A stretch of DNA of 64,000 bases from a virus. Both the position numbers and the translations under genes were made by a program. Numbering within the stretch: position 1 is the stretch's first letter; every line of letters starts with the position of its first letter. Below the pieces are notes generated by a model, which was not told the DNA's origin, made no database searches, and saw only the letters and a list, made by a program, of their open reading frames with translations. The DNA lies in IMG/VR virus record IMGVR_UViG_3300015202_000004, positions 1-64,000 of that record; one strand, given 5' to 3'. Positions 1 through 8,355 of the stretch are shown here, one piece after another.

Positions 1-34
1 TATGCTAATGAAATATTTGTGTTCTAATGTATGA
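1..34 (+). CDS. C-terminal end of an upstream gene (partial)
   Basis: One forward frame is open from the left edge to a TGA at 32-34, and that stop overlaps the first ATG of the next gene. Overlapping stop and start codons are common in this window, so this may be the tail of a gene off the left edge. Only about ten residues are visible and no function can be given. Confidence 0.3.
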   Translation, partial: MLMKYLCSNV

Positions 35-446
35 AGTGATATCAATGGTTAATTTTGTGGAAGTTGTTCGTATTGATTTTCAAAAATGGAATACGACATA
101 TGGGCAATGTCCACCTCCACCTACACAAGTTTACATTTATCAAATTGGTGCCCCGTTGCCGCCTGTTCTTGTTTCTAATGTTTTAGGTTTACGTGCTGGA
201 ATTTATTATAGAATGAGCATTAGTGCTACTACTACCGCAGATAATCAACCTGTGCCAAAGTATAATGCACAATTAGTTAAGCCTTATTTTGGCGTTGTAT
301 ACCCAGCAGGTGACGTTCACGCTGGCAAGATGATTGTCAAAGTGACAGAAGCTTTAAATACAATTCCATATGATGTTGAAACTTTAGACCAAACTGAAGT
401 CCAAGCAGAATTAAAACGTATATTAAATTCAGAAATTGCTCTATAA
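27..446 (+). CDS. hypothetical protein, probable virion-associated
   Basis: 139 residues if the ATG at 27 is used, 133 from the ATG at 45. Neither start has a good ribosome site, so the start is uncertain. The N-terminal half has a proline run after the only cysteine and alternating hydrophobic residues that suggest beta strands; the C-terminus ends in a short charged helix. There is no signal peptide or membrane segment. It lies at the head of a co-directional run that leads into neck and tail genes, so a structural or assembly role is likely by position only. I do not recognise the family. Confidence 0.5.
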   Translation: MYEVISMVNFVEVVRIDFQKWNTTYGQCPPPPTQVYIYQIGAPLPPVLVSNVLGLRAGIYYRMSISATTTADNQPVPKYNAQLVKPYFGVVYPAGDVHAGKMIVKVTEALNTIPYDVETLDQTEVQAELKRILNSEIAL

Positions 447-473
447 TTAAGAGAGCTAGTAAGAGGAGAAATA

Positions 474-638
474 ATGGAAAAAACAGAATTAGGTAAAGAA
501 ATAACTGAATTATTTGATGGCATAATTGAATTATGTAATGCTAAATCATTCCCTGCGGTTAAAGCAGCTTTGCTTTTGGCTCGGGACCATGTTGTACGCA
601 CCGAGGCTTCATCTTCGGGAGAATTAACAAAGGAATAA
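474..638 (+). CDS. small hypothetical protein, 54 aa
   Basis: A 54-codon gene with a clear ribosome site (AAGAGGAGA, 461-469) a few bases before its ATG and a stop 4 bases before the next gene. The product is mostly helical: an acidic N-terminal helix, an Ala/Leu-rich middle (about residues 28-38) and a polar tail. The tight spacing on both sides and the strong ribosome site support a real gene. Function unknown; it may be a small assembly factor of the neighbouring virion genes. Confidence 0.6.
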   Translation: MEKTELGKEITELFDGIIELCNAKSFPAVKAALLLARDHVVRTEASSSGELTKE

Positions 639-642
639 AACA

Positions 643-1497
643 ATGGCTAATCTTCCGATTGCAAAAATATGTGCTTTACCACCAGGTTTTGGGAATTTAT
701 TACTCATTAATGATGGCAAAGGCGCGTTTGCTAATCAATTTGCCAATATTTATTTTATATCTTATGGTTCAATTCACCATCCAGATGACAACATTGGCAA
801 TTTTTCGCCTGATGGTAAAACTTGGACTCCTACAGCCAATAATACCGACCCTCCCTCTCATTTTGTATTGACTGTAAAAGACTTCCCTGGGGATTGTAAT
901 TTTTTCCCTGTTTTCGATTTGTATGACAGCATGTTTGCAATAGCTTGGTTGGAATCAAATCCAGTTGGGCGTTTAAACTTAAAATATTCAGATATACCAG
1001 TTAGCATTTTCCCGCCGACGAATCCTAGCAACACACTTGCAACACCCGTTCCGATAAATGAAGAAACCATTTATATCTACCCAAATACTCAAAATGCTGC
1101 TCAAGAGCAAACCGAAAACGTACCTTTAAGCGATTTAGAAATTGTCGACGTTAATGGCAATAGATTTAATTTGGATGCTCATATGGCACGTCCAAATAGT
1201 CGTGGTTATGAATTAACCATGCCTAATCTCATTAAGGCAGTAAGATTTGGGCAGACGTTTCATGAAGAAAAGAACCTTCAAACTTTCCTCGGAACTGCTA
1301 TTCAAGAGGAAAACAGAATTTCTTTACCTCTGAGCAATATTGGCGTCACAATTTATTACGGAAAAACAAATCAGATTTACAAGCGTCTTACTACAGATAG
1401 CAAAGGTAAATTTGAGATTGTAATGAAACCTGGCAGTTATACGTTTGAGCTTGGTGTGAATACTTTATCAATTAATTATTCACAAAGATTCGTATAA
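643..1497 (+). CDS. hypothetical virion protein with a C-terminal beta-sandwich-like module
   Basis: 284 residues, preceded by an AAAGGA ribosome site. The first 150 residues are rich in Pro, Asn and aromatic residues with no obvious family. The last 60 or so (a strand motif, then TTDSKGKFEIVMKPGSYTFE) look like the carboxypeptidase-regulatory or SpaA-type beta sandwich found in many surface and phage decoration proteins. It has no signal peptide, as expected for a virion part. Position before the neck genes suggests a head decoration or connector-associated role. That is inference; the domain call rests on motif resemblance only. Confidence 0.5.
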   Translation: MANLPIAKICALPPGFGNLLLINDGKGAFANQFANIYFISYGSIHHPDDNIGNFSPDGKTWTPTANNTDPPSHFVLTVKDFPGDCNFFPVFDLYDSMFAIAWLESNPVGRLNLKYSDIPVSIFPPTNPSNTLATPVPINEETIYIYPNTQNAAQEQTENVPLSDLEIVDVNGNRFNLDAHMARPNSRGYELTMPNLIKAVRFGQTFHEEKNLQTFLGTAIQEENRISLPLSNIGVTIYYGKTNQIYKRLTTDSKGKFEIVMKPGSYTFELGVNTLSINYSQRFV

Positions 1498-1499
1498 GC

Positions 1500-1512
1500 T
1501 ACGAACTTCGTA
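1500..1512. repeat. short perfect inverted repeat TACGAA-C-TTCGTA
   Basis: A 6-bp perfect inverted repeat with a one-base centre directly after the stop of the preceding gene. With a one-base loop it is unlikely to be a strong RNA hairpin, and there is no T-run, so it is not called a terminator. It might be a protein binding site or chance. Confidence 0.2.
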
Positions 1513-1545
1513 TATCTGAGTATTCTATTTAGCAGGAGGCAATGT

Positions 1546-2325
1546 ATGGCACAAAATCAATATACCCAGGGAAGCTTGGTTACAGTAACTGTAAACACTC
1601 TTGACCAATTCGGCCATCCAACGCCGCCAGATAACAATGTTACGCCATTGGTTTCTTTGGATTACCAAACTCCAAATGGTCCTATAAACATTTTTACGAA
1701 TCGTCTTTGTAATTCAATTACTTCGACTTTTTATTATGCAAGTATCGACAGTACATTGTTAAGCGTTGGCTCTTATACTGCGACCTTAACATGGGTAGTA
1801 GCTGGACAGGACATGTCGGCAGTAGTTCGTTTTGACGTTTTGCTATTTGACGGTTCCGTGTTATTGCCAATTGACCCAATTAGTCGTTTAAGATTACGAA
1901 TGAAAGACCACGACCCAGACCCAACACGTTGGATTTGGTCAGACCAAGAGCTTTCTGAATACCTAAATGATGCTTTAGAGAACTTAAATGCTGCTCCACC
2001 ACGTTCTTCTTTTTTCTGGTTTAACGTACCTTTACAATATATGAATGCAATTCTCTTGTATGCAGAGTATCTTGCCTTGAAAGCGCAATCTTTTAAAATT
2101 GCTTCTCAAGGTGTTAGCTTCAATGATAGAAATATTAGCGTCAATAAACCTGCACAAGCAGCTTTATACAATAGCTTGGCAGAAGCAGTTTTTGGTAAGG
2201 CCGACGCCGAACGTTTAAGAATTAAGAGACAATTCGCATATGGCACAGGCTATATTACAACTCCAAACACGCCTTATATGAGTACACCACCACTTAGAGC
2301 TTTTGGGCGCTTCTGGAATTTATAA
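1546..2325 (+). CDS. putative neck/head-tail adaptor protein with N-terminal Ig-like domain
   Basis: 259 residues; start chosen at 1546 because AGGAGG (1534-1539) is correctly spaced, whereas the out-of-frame ATG at 1542 is too close. Residues about 1-100 form an Ig-like beta domain ending in a typical SYTATLTW strand motif. Residues about 110-160 (ISRLRLRMKDHD, then W..DQELSEYLNDALENLN) match the helical pattern of head-tail connector proteins of the HK97 gp6/SPP1 gp15 type: an LRxRI-D segment followed by 'S/W-D-xEL-xxxL-xxAL'. That fold joins portal to neck. The Ig-like N-terminal fusion is unusual for the family. The call is by motif, not by search. Confidence 0.55.
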   Translation: MAQNQYTQGSLVTVTVNTLDQFGHPTPPDNNVTPLVSLDYQTPNGPINIFTNRLCNSITSTFYYASIDSTLLSVGSYTATLTWVVAGQDMSAVVRFDVLLFDGSVLLPIDPISRLRLRMKDHDPDPTRWIWSDQELSEYLNDALENLNAAPPRSSFFWFNVPLQYMNAILLYAEYLALKAQSFKIASQGVSFNDRNISVNKPAQAALYNSLAEAVFGKADAERLRIKRQFAYGTGYITTPNTPYMSTPPLRAFGRFWNL

Positions 2326-2337
2326 AGGAAAACAACA

Positions 2338-3171
2338 ATGCCTTCAAATGATATTCATGCAAAAGAACAAACTATGGCTCCAATTTTGAAGCCATTGGTT
2401 ACTAATGATGACCTTCCTGCACAGGAAAAAGAAATGGTTCATCAGGCTTTTAACTATATTCAACAGCATCGTCCACAACTCGACCGTGAAAACGGAGCGA
2501 CGACTAATCCTGTGCTAAAGGAACATGAAAATCATAACAAAGGCCATGTTGTTGACCCAGAAAATGACAAGCGTCTATCTGAAAACAAAAACAAGGATGA
2601 TGATGCTCGTGATGAACAAGAAGAAGCTGACGAGCGTCAACGTGCAGAAGATTCAAAGCGTAATCAGAAAAAGCTTATGGAATTGAAGCAACTCCAAGAC
2701 CGCTCGCATACTCCTCCTGGATTATCTCGTGCAGCCGCTATCCCAGGTGTTTCACCTTTATCTTCAGCAAGACCAGGCACTGGTGTTGCAACGATGGACC
2801 CTAGCAATGAATTAAAAGGCCCTGGTAACTTCGGTATGCCTCCAGGTGCCAAAGTCCCTAAACCAGTTGCCGCTCCTCCTAAAATGAAGCCACCTGTTGC
2901 ACAGCGTCCAGCGGCATCACCAAATGGAACAACGCCATTTAGCCCTGAAGAGACGGCATTGCGAAACCATCCAGTACATGGCCCAGTAGTTAATAAATTG
3001 CTTGGGACAAAACCAGGTACGCCTGAAATGCTTCAGCATGTTCGTGAGAATTTGAACAACAGACAGCAATGGGCAAGCTCTGTAGAAGAGCGTAATGACA
3101 TTCACCAAGCGTTGTCTTATGTTGCTTCTTTATTGATTAAAGCTGGCGCATTATCCGACAACAATGGTTAG
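2338..3171 (+). CDS. hydrophilic low-complexity protein in the neck gene region
   Basis: 277 residues. Residues about 50-115 are dominated by Asp, Glu, Lys, Arg and Gln and probably form a long charged helix. Residues about 125-200 are rich in Pro, Gly and Ala and look disordered. A C-terminal segment of about 70 residues appears helical and ordered. Such composition is common in scaffolding, assembly or linker proteins, but no motif identifies one. It sits 12 bases after the putative adaptor gene and is probably cotranscribed with it. Confidence 0.5.
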   Translation: MPSNDIHAKEQTMAPILKPLVTNDDLPAQEKEMVHQAFNYIQQHRPQLDRENGATTNPVLKEHENHNKGHVVDPENDKRLSENKNKDDDARDEQEEADERQRAEDSKRNQKKLMELKQLQDRSHTPPGLSRAAAIPGVSPLSSARPGTGVATMDPSNELKGPGNFGMPPGAKVPKPVAAPPKMKPPVAQRPAASPNGTTPFSPEETALRNHPVHGPVVNKLLGTKPGTPEMLQHVRENLNNRQQWASSVEERNDIHQALSYVASLLIKAGALSDNNG

Positions 3172-3390
3172 ATTCATTTATTTAAACATTAGAAATCCAA
3201 TTGTTAAATCTTTTCAACATAAAACCTTCGTTTTTGTGCAAGGTGCTTACCGTATTGATATTTTAAAAATGCTAATAAAAAAAGTTATTTAAAATGAAGA
3301 ATTACGGTATTTATTTGTATAAACTTCGTAAAGAAATACATAATAATTCGCATTGACAAAACTCTTTCAATAAATATAAAGAAGAAAATA
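3172..3390. other. AT-rich intergenic region with only very short frames
   Basis: 219 bases separate two neck genes. A 42-codon frame (3164-3292, overlapping the previous stop) and a 20-codon frame (3294-3356) are present, but neither has a convincing ribosome site or a recognisable product. The segment is more AT-rich than its neighbours, like the homing endonuclease genes elsewhere in the window, so it could be the scar of a lost insertion. A promoter candidate lies at its right end. Confidence 0.4.
3353..3380 (+). promoter_or_regulatory. sigma70-like promoter candidate TTGACA-N16-TATAAA
   Basis: An exact -35 hexamer at 3353-3358 and a 5/6 -10 hexamer at 3375-3380 are separated by 16 bases. 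The predicted transcript start (about 3387) is only a few bases before the ATG at 3391, so the message would be nearly leaderless. Confidence 0.4.
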
Positions 3391-4137
3391 ATGGGATATC
3401 CTTCAAATAGTGACGATAGTGGCGGTTTTTACGTACCGGATGCCTTAAGGTACCCGGCGCGTCCTAATTACCAAGAATGGGTCAATTCTACAGAAGGCAA
3501 GCTCTCAGTACAAGACAAGGATGCTATTCGTAATCTTATTACTCAACTTCCAATTTTGTTTGCTGAAGGTTTAGAATTAGCAGGCGAGCAAGCTATCTGG
3601 CTTCGCCGTCTTACGACAGGCAAACGCTGTAAGTTCTTTAGCGAAAACGATGACCAATGCACTGTTTCAAAATGTACTTCTTGCTTTAACACAGGATATG
3701 AAGGTGGTTACGAAGCAGCGATTCAATTAAAAATAAGCTTTACGCCTGGTCGCAACGACATTATGATTGAGCAGGCTGGATTAACCGTATCTCAACGTCC
3801 AACGGCTTGGACAATCATAACTCAGCCGATTATGGATGAAAAAGATATTATTGTTACGTTCTCAAATGAACGTTACGAAATTCATTCTACAGAAGCAATC
3901 GAACACCAAGGTCGCAAGCATCATCAGACCTTAACACTTTCACGTATTGACCGTAACGACGTTAAGTACTATATTCCGATTCCTGGTCAAAACGGCCAAG
4001 AATTTACCGATTTTCCTTGTACTTTGGTCATTACGCCACCTATTGGTGTTGGTGGAACAATGCCAGGACAAAATTTCCCTGCTTCTATCATCATTCGAAA
4101 TTTTTACTTTAACACTCATGATGGATTAACACAATAA
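3391..4137 (+). CDS. putative neck/head-closure protein with a four-cysteine cluster
   Basis: 248 residues. The notable part is a cluster of four cysteines (C80, C90, C95, C98) followed by the motif FNTGYEGGYE. This resembles the 'Cys-x2-Cys-[YF]-x-TG-[YF]-x-GGY' zinc-binding segment of a group of phage neck or head-closure proteins. The remaining 150 residues read as a beta-rich domain. It overlaps the next gene by one base and is followed by two more proteins with head-to-tail joining features, which supports a role in capping the connector. Zinc binding is inferred from the cysteine pattern. Confidence 0.5.
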   Translation: MGYPSNSDDSGGFYVPDALRYPARPNYQEWVNSTEGKLSVQDKDAIRNLITQLPILFAEGLELAGEQAIWLRRLTTGKRCKFFSENDDQCTVSKCTSCFNTGYEGGYEAAIQLKISFTPGRNDIMIEQAGLTVSQRPTAWTIITQPIMDEKDIIVTFSNERYEIHSTEAIEHQGRKHHQTLTLSRIDRNDVKYYIPIPGQNGQEFTDFPCTLVITPPIGVGGTMPGQNFPASIIIRNFYFNTHDGLTQ

Positions 4138-5009
4138 TGCCAGACATGGATGAAAGGCTTAGTCAACTTTCTTTAACGATTGATTCTTTGACTGACGAGC
4201 AGAAAAAAATGCTGGCTAAACGTGTTCGAGTATCAGAAATCGAAATGGTATTTTCTGATATGAGAGAAGTAATCGCACAGGAAGCTAAGAATAGAGTTCA
4301 ATCAAAAATTGCGTTAAGATTTAACCACGGATACGGAACTGGTGAACTATTTAATTCTATTTATTATAAAATAGAAGGAGATTCTATTACAATTAGTTCT
4401 ACCAAGAACTATTTTGCAATCTTAAATCATGGAATTCGTTCTTTTGATATGAAAGAAGCGTTCCTAAATGGTTCCGGCAGAGTCAAAATGCGTCTTCCGG
4501 GTGGCGCGGTTATCTTCCGCAGTGTTGGTAACCCAGAACAAAAGGATGTAAGAAAGAAAAAGAAATCGCCTCTTTCAAAAGCCGCATGGATTTATCCAGG
4601 TGTTTCTGGCGCTCATATTTATGAAGCTGTAAACGAAGAAATGCAAATCTGGATGGCAGACTATGTAAACACTCAGATTAGGTCATTGTTAAAACGTGCT
4701 GAAGGTCGTGAGCAAGACGTTTACGGAATGTCCCAAATTGGAAAGCAATATTATAACATTCGACAAAATGGTCGTTTTGCTAGTAGCAATGGTGCAAATA
4801 CTAGCTTTAGCAAATTACTTCGTCAAGATTTGTTGAAATTTCAGTATCGCCAAGGTCCTACAGGGGCTTCATCGCCAATTCTTTCTAGAACAGGCAAATA
4901 CGTAGGTCCTGGTGAAGATAGTTATAATGTAAAGGCTGTTCCAGGGAAAAATTATTCAGCAGGTAGTGCAATCGAAAGAATGCACAATCAAAATTTAGGT
5001 AGGGAATAA
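4137..5009 (+). CDS. putative neck / tail-completion protein
   Basis: 290 residues, starting at an ATG that shares one base with the previous stop. The N-terminal 130 residues include a charged helix followed by 'LFNSIYYKIEGDSITISSTKNYFAIL', split here as LFNSIYYKI and TISSTKNYFAILNHG. This is the pattern of HK97 gp10-like tail-joining proteins, which have 'GxLrxSI' followed by strands ending near 'YAxxvEfGT'. The C-terminal 120 residues are basic and Gly/Ser/Asn-rich. Position between a neck protein and a terminator-like protein supports the call. Confidence 0.5.
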   Translation: MPDMDERLSQLSLTIDSLTDEQKKMLAKRVRVSEIEMVFSDMREVIAQEAKNRVQSKIALRFNHGYGTGELFNSIYYKIEGDSITISSTKNYFAILNHGIRSFDMKEAFLNGSGRVKMRLPGGAVIFRSVGNPEQKDVRKKKKSPLSKAAWIYPGVSGAHIYEAVNEEMQIWMADYVNTQIRSLLKRAEGREQDVYGMSQIGKQYYNIRQNGRFASSNGANTSFSKLLRQDLLKFQYRQGPTGASSPILSRTGKYVGPGEDSYNVKAVPGKNYSAGSAIERMHNQNLGRE

Positions 5010-5695
5010 TGAGTACACCAATTTTCTTGGAAAGTCTAGGGCAAAAAACAAAAGAGGTTATCATTGAAGAATTGCGTTACTATTTCCAAGTAGTATCTAA
5101 ATTTGGTACGCCTAGTTCGACTGTTAAAATGCCTATGATTAGAGAAGCATACGGTACTGACCTTCGTAACTATCCCGCAGTATTTATCAAGATTTTAAGC
5201 TCAAGAACACAAAGTATGGGTATTAACCAGGGATTTGTTCAAGATGTTTGGTCCGACGACCAAGAAATCTATCAAGTCTATCTTCCTGGCACAGAATCTG
5301 ATTCGACTCCCAAATCATATCGTCGCCGTGTAATCGCCGAACGCTATGGTTACATGTCGGACATATCTTTTCAATTACAAATCTGGGGTGACAATACTCC
5401 TGTGCGTAATCGTATGGTTGACGAAGTTACCTCGGCATTTTTACGTTATCAAAAAGAACGATTACTAGAAAAGGGAATTGTAATTATCTCTCTAGACGAG
5501 GGCGAAGAGTCCGATTTTCCTTTAAATGATACAACTCATATCTTTGTAGCAAATATAACTTTAGTAGTAAATGCTGAATTATACTTTGATTACCCAGTTG
5601 CAAGCGTCACTGATGTATCCGTTGTTTCGCAACTTACGCCTAATCCTAACCCCGACCAACCATCGTATATTTTAGAAGACCAGTATGACACTTAA
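5009..5695 (+). CDS. putative tail terminator protein
   Basis: 228 residues, start overlapping the previous stop by one base. The order (neck protein, this gene, sheath, tube) is the usual place of the myophage tail terminator (T4 gp15 position). The sequence has an N-terminal helix, then alternating strands and a central 'DISFQLQIWG-D-x5-RN-x-MVDEVTSAFLRYQKERL' arrangement: a strand followed by a long helix, as in the alpha/beta fold of terminators. The C-terminus is Pro/Asp-rich and probably flexible. The assignment relies on position and secondary-structure pattern. Confidence 0.5.
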   Translation: MSTPIFLESLGQKTKEVIIEELRYYFQVVSKFGTPSSTVKMPMIREAYGTDLRNYPAVFIKILSSRTQSMGINQGFVQDVWSDDQEIYQVYLPGTESDSTPKSYRRRVIAERYGYMSDISFQLQIWGDNTPVRNRMVDEVTSAFLRYQKERLLEKGIVIISLDEGEESDFPLNDTTHIFVANITLVVNAELYFDYPVASVTDVSVVSQLTPNPNPDQPSYILEDQYDT

Positions 5696-5875
5696 AGCAT
5701 CTAGTTGGTGAAAATATTAGACAAAAGTAAACTGCTTGCATACGTATTAGTAAGAAGTATTGTTTTATCTTGACTTTTATGAAAATCAAGAAAAGATTCA
5801 AAAACATATTTGTAAAATATTTCAAATTAGAAGCGGAATTTAAGTCGCGCATCCCTTCTTAGAGTGAGGACCGAA
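5696..5875. other. leader region of the sheath gene with an imperfect hairpin
   Basis: 180 non-coding bases. An inverted repeat with one bulged C (CTTGACTTTT 5769-5778, loop ATG, AAAATCAAG 5782-5790) has no T-run after it, so it is not an obvious terminator. A 27-codon frame at 5779-5862 has no ribosome site. A sheath promoter is expected here but I could not pick one with confidence. Confidence 0.4.
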
Positions 5876-7747
5876 ATGGCATTAACAATTGACAATTACC
5901 TACAGCCTGGCGCATATTCGACAATCATTCCGAATCCGACAGTAGCTACTTCTTCAGGTGTACCTGTAGTTGCTATTGTTGGTCAGGCTTTGCGCGGACC
6001 ATACACTCCGCAACTATTTTTTAATTCTGATTCTGCACAGGCTTACTACGGCGTTGCAACAAAGAGCAATCCACTTGGCTTGGCTATTCAGATTGCTTTT
6101 GAAAACGGCGCTCCACGAGTTCTCGGCTTGAATGTTGAACCTGATAACTCATTACCGGCATCACAAAACGTTTTACTTACTTCATTGCCTTCTTCGGCAT
6201 ACTCGCCTGCTCCTCCATCGGCTATTGATGCCGTAACTCAGCAAGCAATTGATACCAATGGTGCGATTGCGGGTTCGTTCTATGTTCAGGATTTCAACCC
6301 TGTCGTAGCTGACCCAGTATTGAATTCAAGCACTTCTGCAACACAGCAAGCATTTGCCTATGCCGGAAACACAAGCATGCTTCAGTACGTTAAGTTATTG
6401 GGCGCAACAAAAGTTCCTTTACAGACAACTTCACAACAGCAAATTGTAGTTTACGCAGTTGAAACTTCGACTCCACCTGTTTCTTCAATTACACAGTCAC
6501 AATGGAATCAGTTTAACAACGCCTTGGCATTGATGAATGCATTCAATGGTGCTTTCCAAAGCCCAGTTGCTGCTCAAATGCTTATCCCTGACTCTTCACA
6601 AACTGGATACAATCCAATTCCTGGTTATCGCGACCTTTACGGTTCAGTTGGTAGCACAATAAATCTTGGTGGTTCAAGCCCGGTTGTAATCAACAGCTTG
6701 ACCGACGCTTATGTTTATGCACTAACTCATGGCGGTATTCTTCGTATCTATGCTCTTGAACCAGGCACACAGCATCAAATTGTCTACGGTTTATTTGATT
6801 CGAATACTGCTTCAACTTCATCGACTGAAGGACAATCATTCGGTTTACCAGTTCAAAATGGTAGCATCGGAAATCCATTCGGCGCACTTCCAAGCGGTTC
6901 AGATGGTGTTGTTACCAACACATCGTACATCAATGCAATTGCAAAACTTGGCGGTCAACGCGCAGACGTAATCGTGGTGCTAAATACTGACCCTGGTATT
7001 CAAAGCATATTGAAAGCCCACGTTACAACCCAGTCAAGCCATGATTATCGTAACGAACGTGTTGCTCTTGTTTCAGGTCCAATTTCGGAACTTTACACAA
7101 CAACAATTCAGAACGTTACAAATCTTCAGGGTGGACCTGGCGCACAGAGAATGATGTATATCTATCCAACTGCCGCTTTCAGATTCGACCCAATCTTGAG
7201 AACAACAATTACTCTTGATGGTACTTATCTAGCTGCTGCATGTGCGGGTATCTTGACTTCACATGATGCTGCTGAACCACTTACTCATAAAGTCATCAGT
7301 GGTTTCCGCGATATTGCAGTTAAATTGGATAATCCAACTGCTAACAGTATTGCACAATATGGCGTATGTATTATTGAAAATAATCCAAACTTCGGATTGC
7401 GTGTACGCGACCAATTGACATGCGACCCAAGCACTCCAGAAACTCAGGAAATTTCAGTTGTTCGTCAATTGGACTTCACCTCACAGGTTCTACGAGACGT
7501 AATGGACGCAAATATTATTGCAACCAAGATTAATCGCGGTACACTTGGTGTAGTAACAACTCTTGCTAAGAGCGCCCTACAAGGCATTGAAGATGCCGGA
7601 ATCATCTTTGGTTATAAAGACCTAGTAGCACGTATTAATCCAAATGACTCACGTCGTATTGATTTACGTGTAAGCGTTCGTCCAGCATATCCATGTAAGT
7701 ATGTCGAAATTACAATCTCGGTAACATCAAGTCTAGATGGGTTCTAA
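5876..7747 (+). CDS. tail sheath protein
   Basis: 623 residues from the ATG at 5876; an in-frame GTG at 5864 also exists, but GAGGA (5866-5870) is the ribosome site for 5876. This is the contractile sheath that surrounds the tail tube. The N-terminus (PGAYSTIIPNPT... VVAIVGQALRGP) carries the usual 'PGVY' handshake-arm start and the 'GxvG.a.rGp' strand. The C-terminal 150 residues carry the typical conserved block: VRDQLTCDP, then a long helix with VLRDVMDANIIATKINRGTLG, then a strand-rich end with DLRVSVRPAYPCKYVEI. Length is normal for large myophages. It is followed by a homing endonuclease gene and then the tube gene. Confidence 0.9.
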   Translation: MALTIDNYLQPGAYSTIIPNPTVATSSGVPVVAIVGQALRGPYTPQLFFNSDSAQAYYGVATKSNPLGLAIQIAFENGAPRVLGLNVEPDNSLPASQNVLLTSLPSSAYSPAPPSAIDAVTQQAIDTNGAIAGSFYVQDFNPVVADPVLNSSTSATQQAFAYAGNTSMLQYVKLLGATKVPLQTTSQQQIVVYAVETSTPPVSSITQSQWNQFNNALALMNAFNGAFQSPVAAQMLIPDSSQTGYNPIPGYRDLYGSVGSTINLGGSSPVVINSLTDAYVYALTHGGILRIYALEPGTQHQIVYGLFDSNTASTSSTEGQSFGLPVQNGSIGNPFGALPSGSDGVVTNTSYINAIAKLGGQRADVIVVLNTDPGIQSILKAHVTTQSSHDYRNERVALVSGPISELYTTTIQNVTNLQGGPGAQRMMYIYPTAAFRFDPILRTTITLDGTYLAAACAGILTSHDAAEPLTHKVISGFRDIAVKLDNPTANSIAQYGVCIIENNPNFGLRVRDQLTCDPSTPETQEISVVRQLDFTSQVLRDVMDANIIATKINRGTLGVVTTLAKSALQGIEDAGIIFGYKDLVARINPNDSRRIDLRVSVRPAYPCKYVEITISVTSSLDGF

Positions 7748-7754
7748 TTGTTAA

Positions 7755-8354
7755 ATGAAATCTACAATTTATAAAATACAAAATATTGTAAACAATAAAT
7801 TGTATATTGGTCAAGCCCAAAAATTTGGACCAAGAAAAAGACAACATTTTTCTAATCTAAGAAACAATAGGCATGATAATAAACATTTACAACAATCATT
7901 TAATAAACATGGTGAAGTAAATTTTACTATAATAAAAATGTATAATGTTATTGGAACACAAGAAGATATTGACAATGCAGAAATAAATGAAATTCAAAAT
8001 ATACCAGTGAATTTAAAATATAACGTTTCTTCTGGTGGTGGCGCTTTTATGAAAGGCAAAAACCACTCGGAAGAAACTAAAAAACAAATGTCATTATCGA
8101 GGATGGGTAAAAAACATTCTGAAGCATCTAAAACGTTAATGTCAAAAATAAAAATAGGTATGTCTGCTGGCGAAAAACATGGCCGTGCTAAACTAACCGA
8201 ATCACAAGCTTATGAAATTAAATTCAAACATTTGCCAGAGAAATCATTAACTCAAAAGCAAATAGGTGAATTATATGGTGTTTCAAGAAATGCCGTAGTT
8301 AGCATAAAAAATGGTGATAACTGGAAACATCTAAAATCCTTGGAGGTAATATAA
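7755..8354 (+). CDS. GIY-YIG homing endonuclease with NUMOD3 and HTH regions
   Basis: 199 residues. The N-terminal GIY-YIG nuclease shows IYKI (residues 5-8), LYIGQ (16-20) and a basic KR segment near 27-29. Residues about 95-135 hold NUMOD3-type repeats (GKNHSEETKKQMS, then GKKHSEASKTLMS), which bind DNA in homing enzymes. The last 50 residues form a helix-turn-helix (TQKQIGELYGVSRNAVVSIKNG). The gene is visibly more AT-rich and Lys/Asn-rich than its neighbours and splits the sheath-tube gene pair, so it is an inserted free-standing mobile gene. Its likely target is the allele of a sheath or tube gene without the insertion. Confidence 0.9.
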   Translation: MKSTIYKIQNIVNNKLYIGQAQKFGPRKRQHFSNLRNNRHDNKHLQQSFNKHGEVNFTIIKMYNVIGTQEDIDNAEINEIQNIPVNLKYNVSSGGGAFMKGKNHSEETKKQMSLSRMGKKHSEASKTLMSKIKIGMSAGEKHGRAKLTESQAYEIKFKHLPEKSLTQKQIGELYGVSRNAVVSIKNGDNWKHLKSLEVI

Positions 8355-8355
8355 C

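Noticed and set aside
1500-1512. loxP-like site (CGAACTTCGTA)
   Set aside because: Only a few bases resemble the loxP arm and there is no second arm, spacer or recombinase gene in the window.
5779-5862. 27-codon basic peptide before the sheath gene
   Set aside because: Starts inside a hairpin with no ribosome site and no other support.
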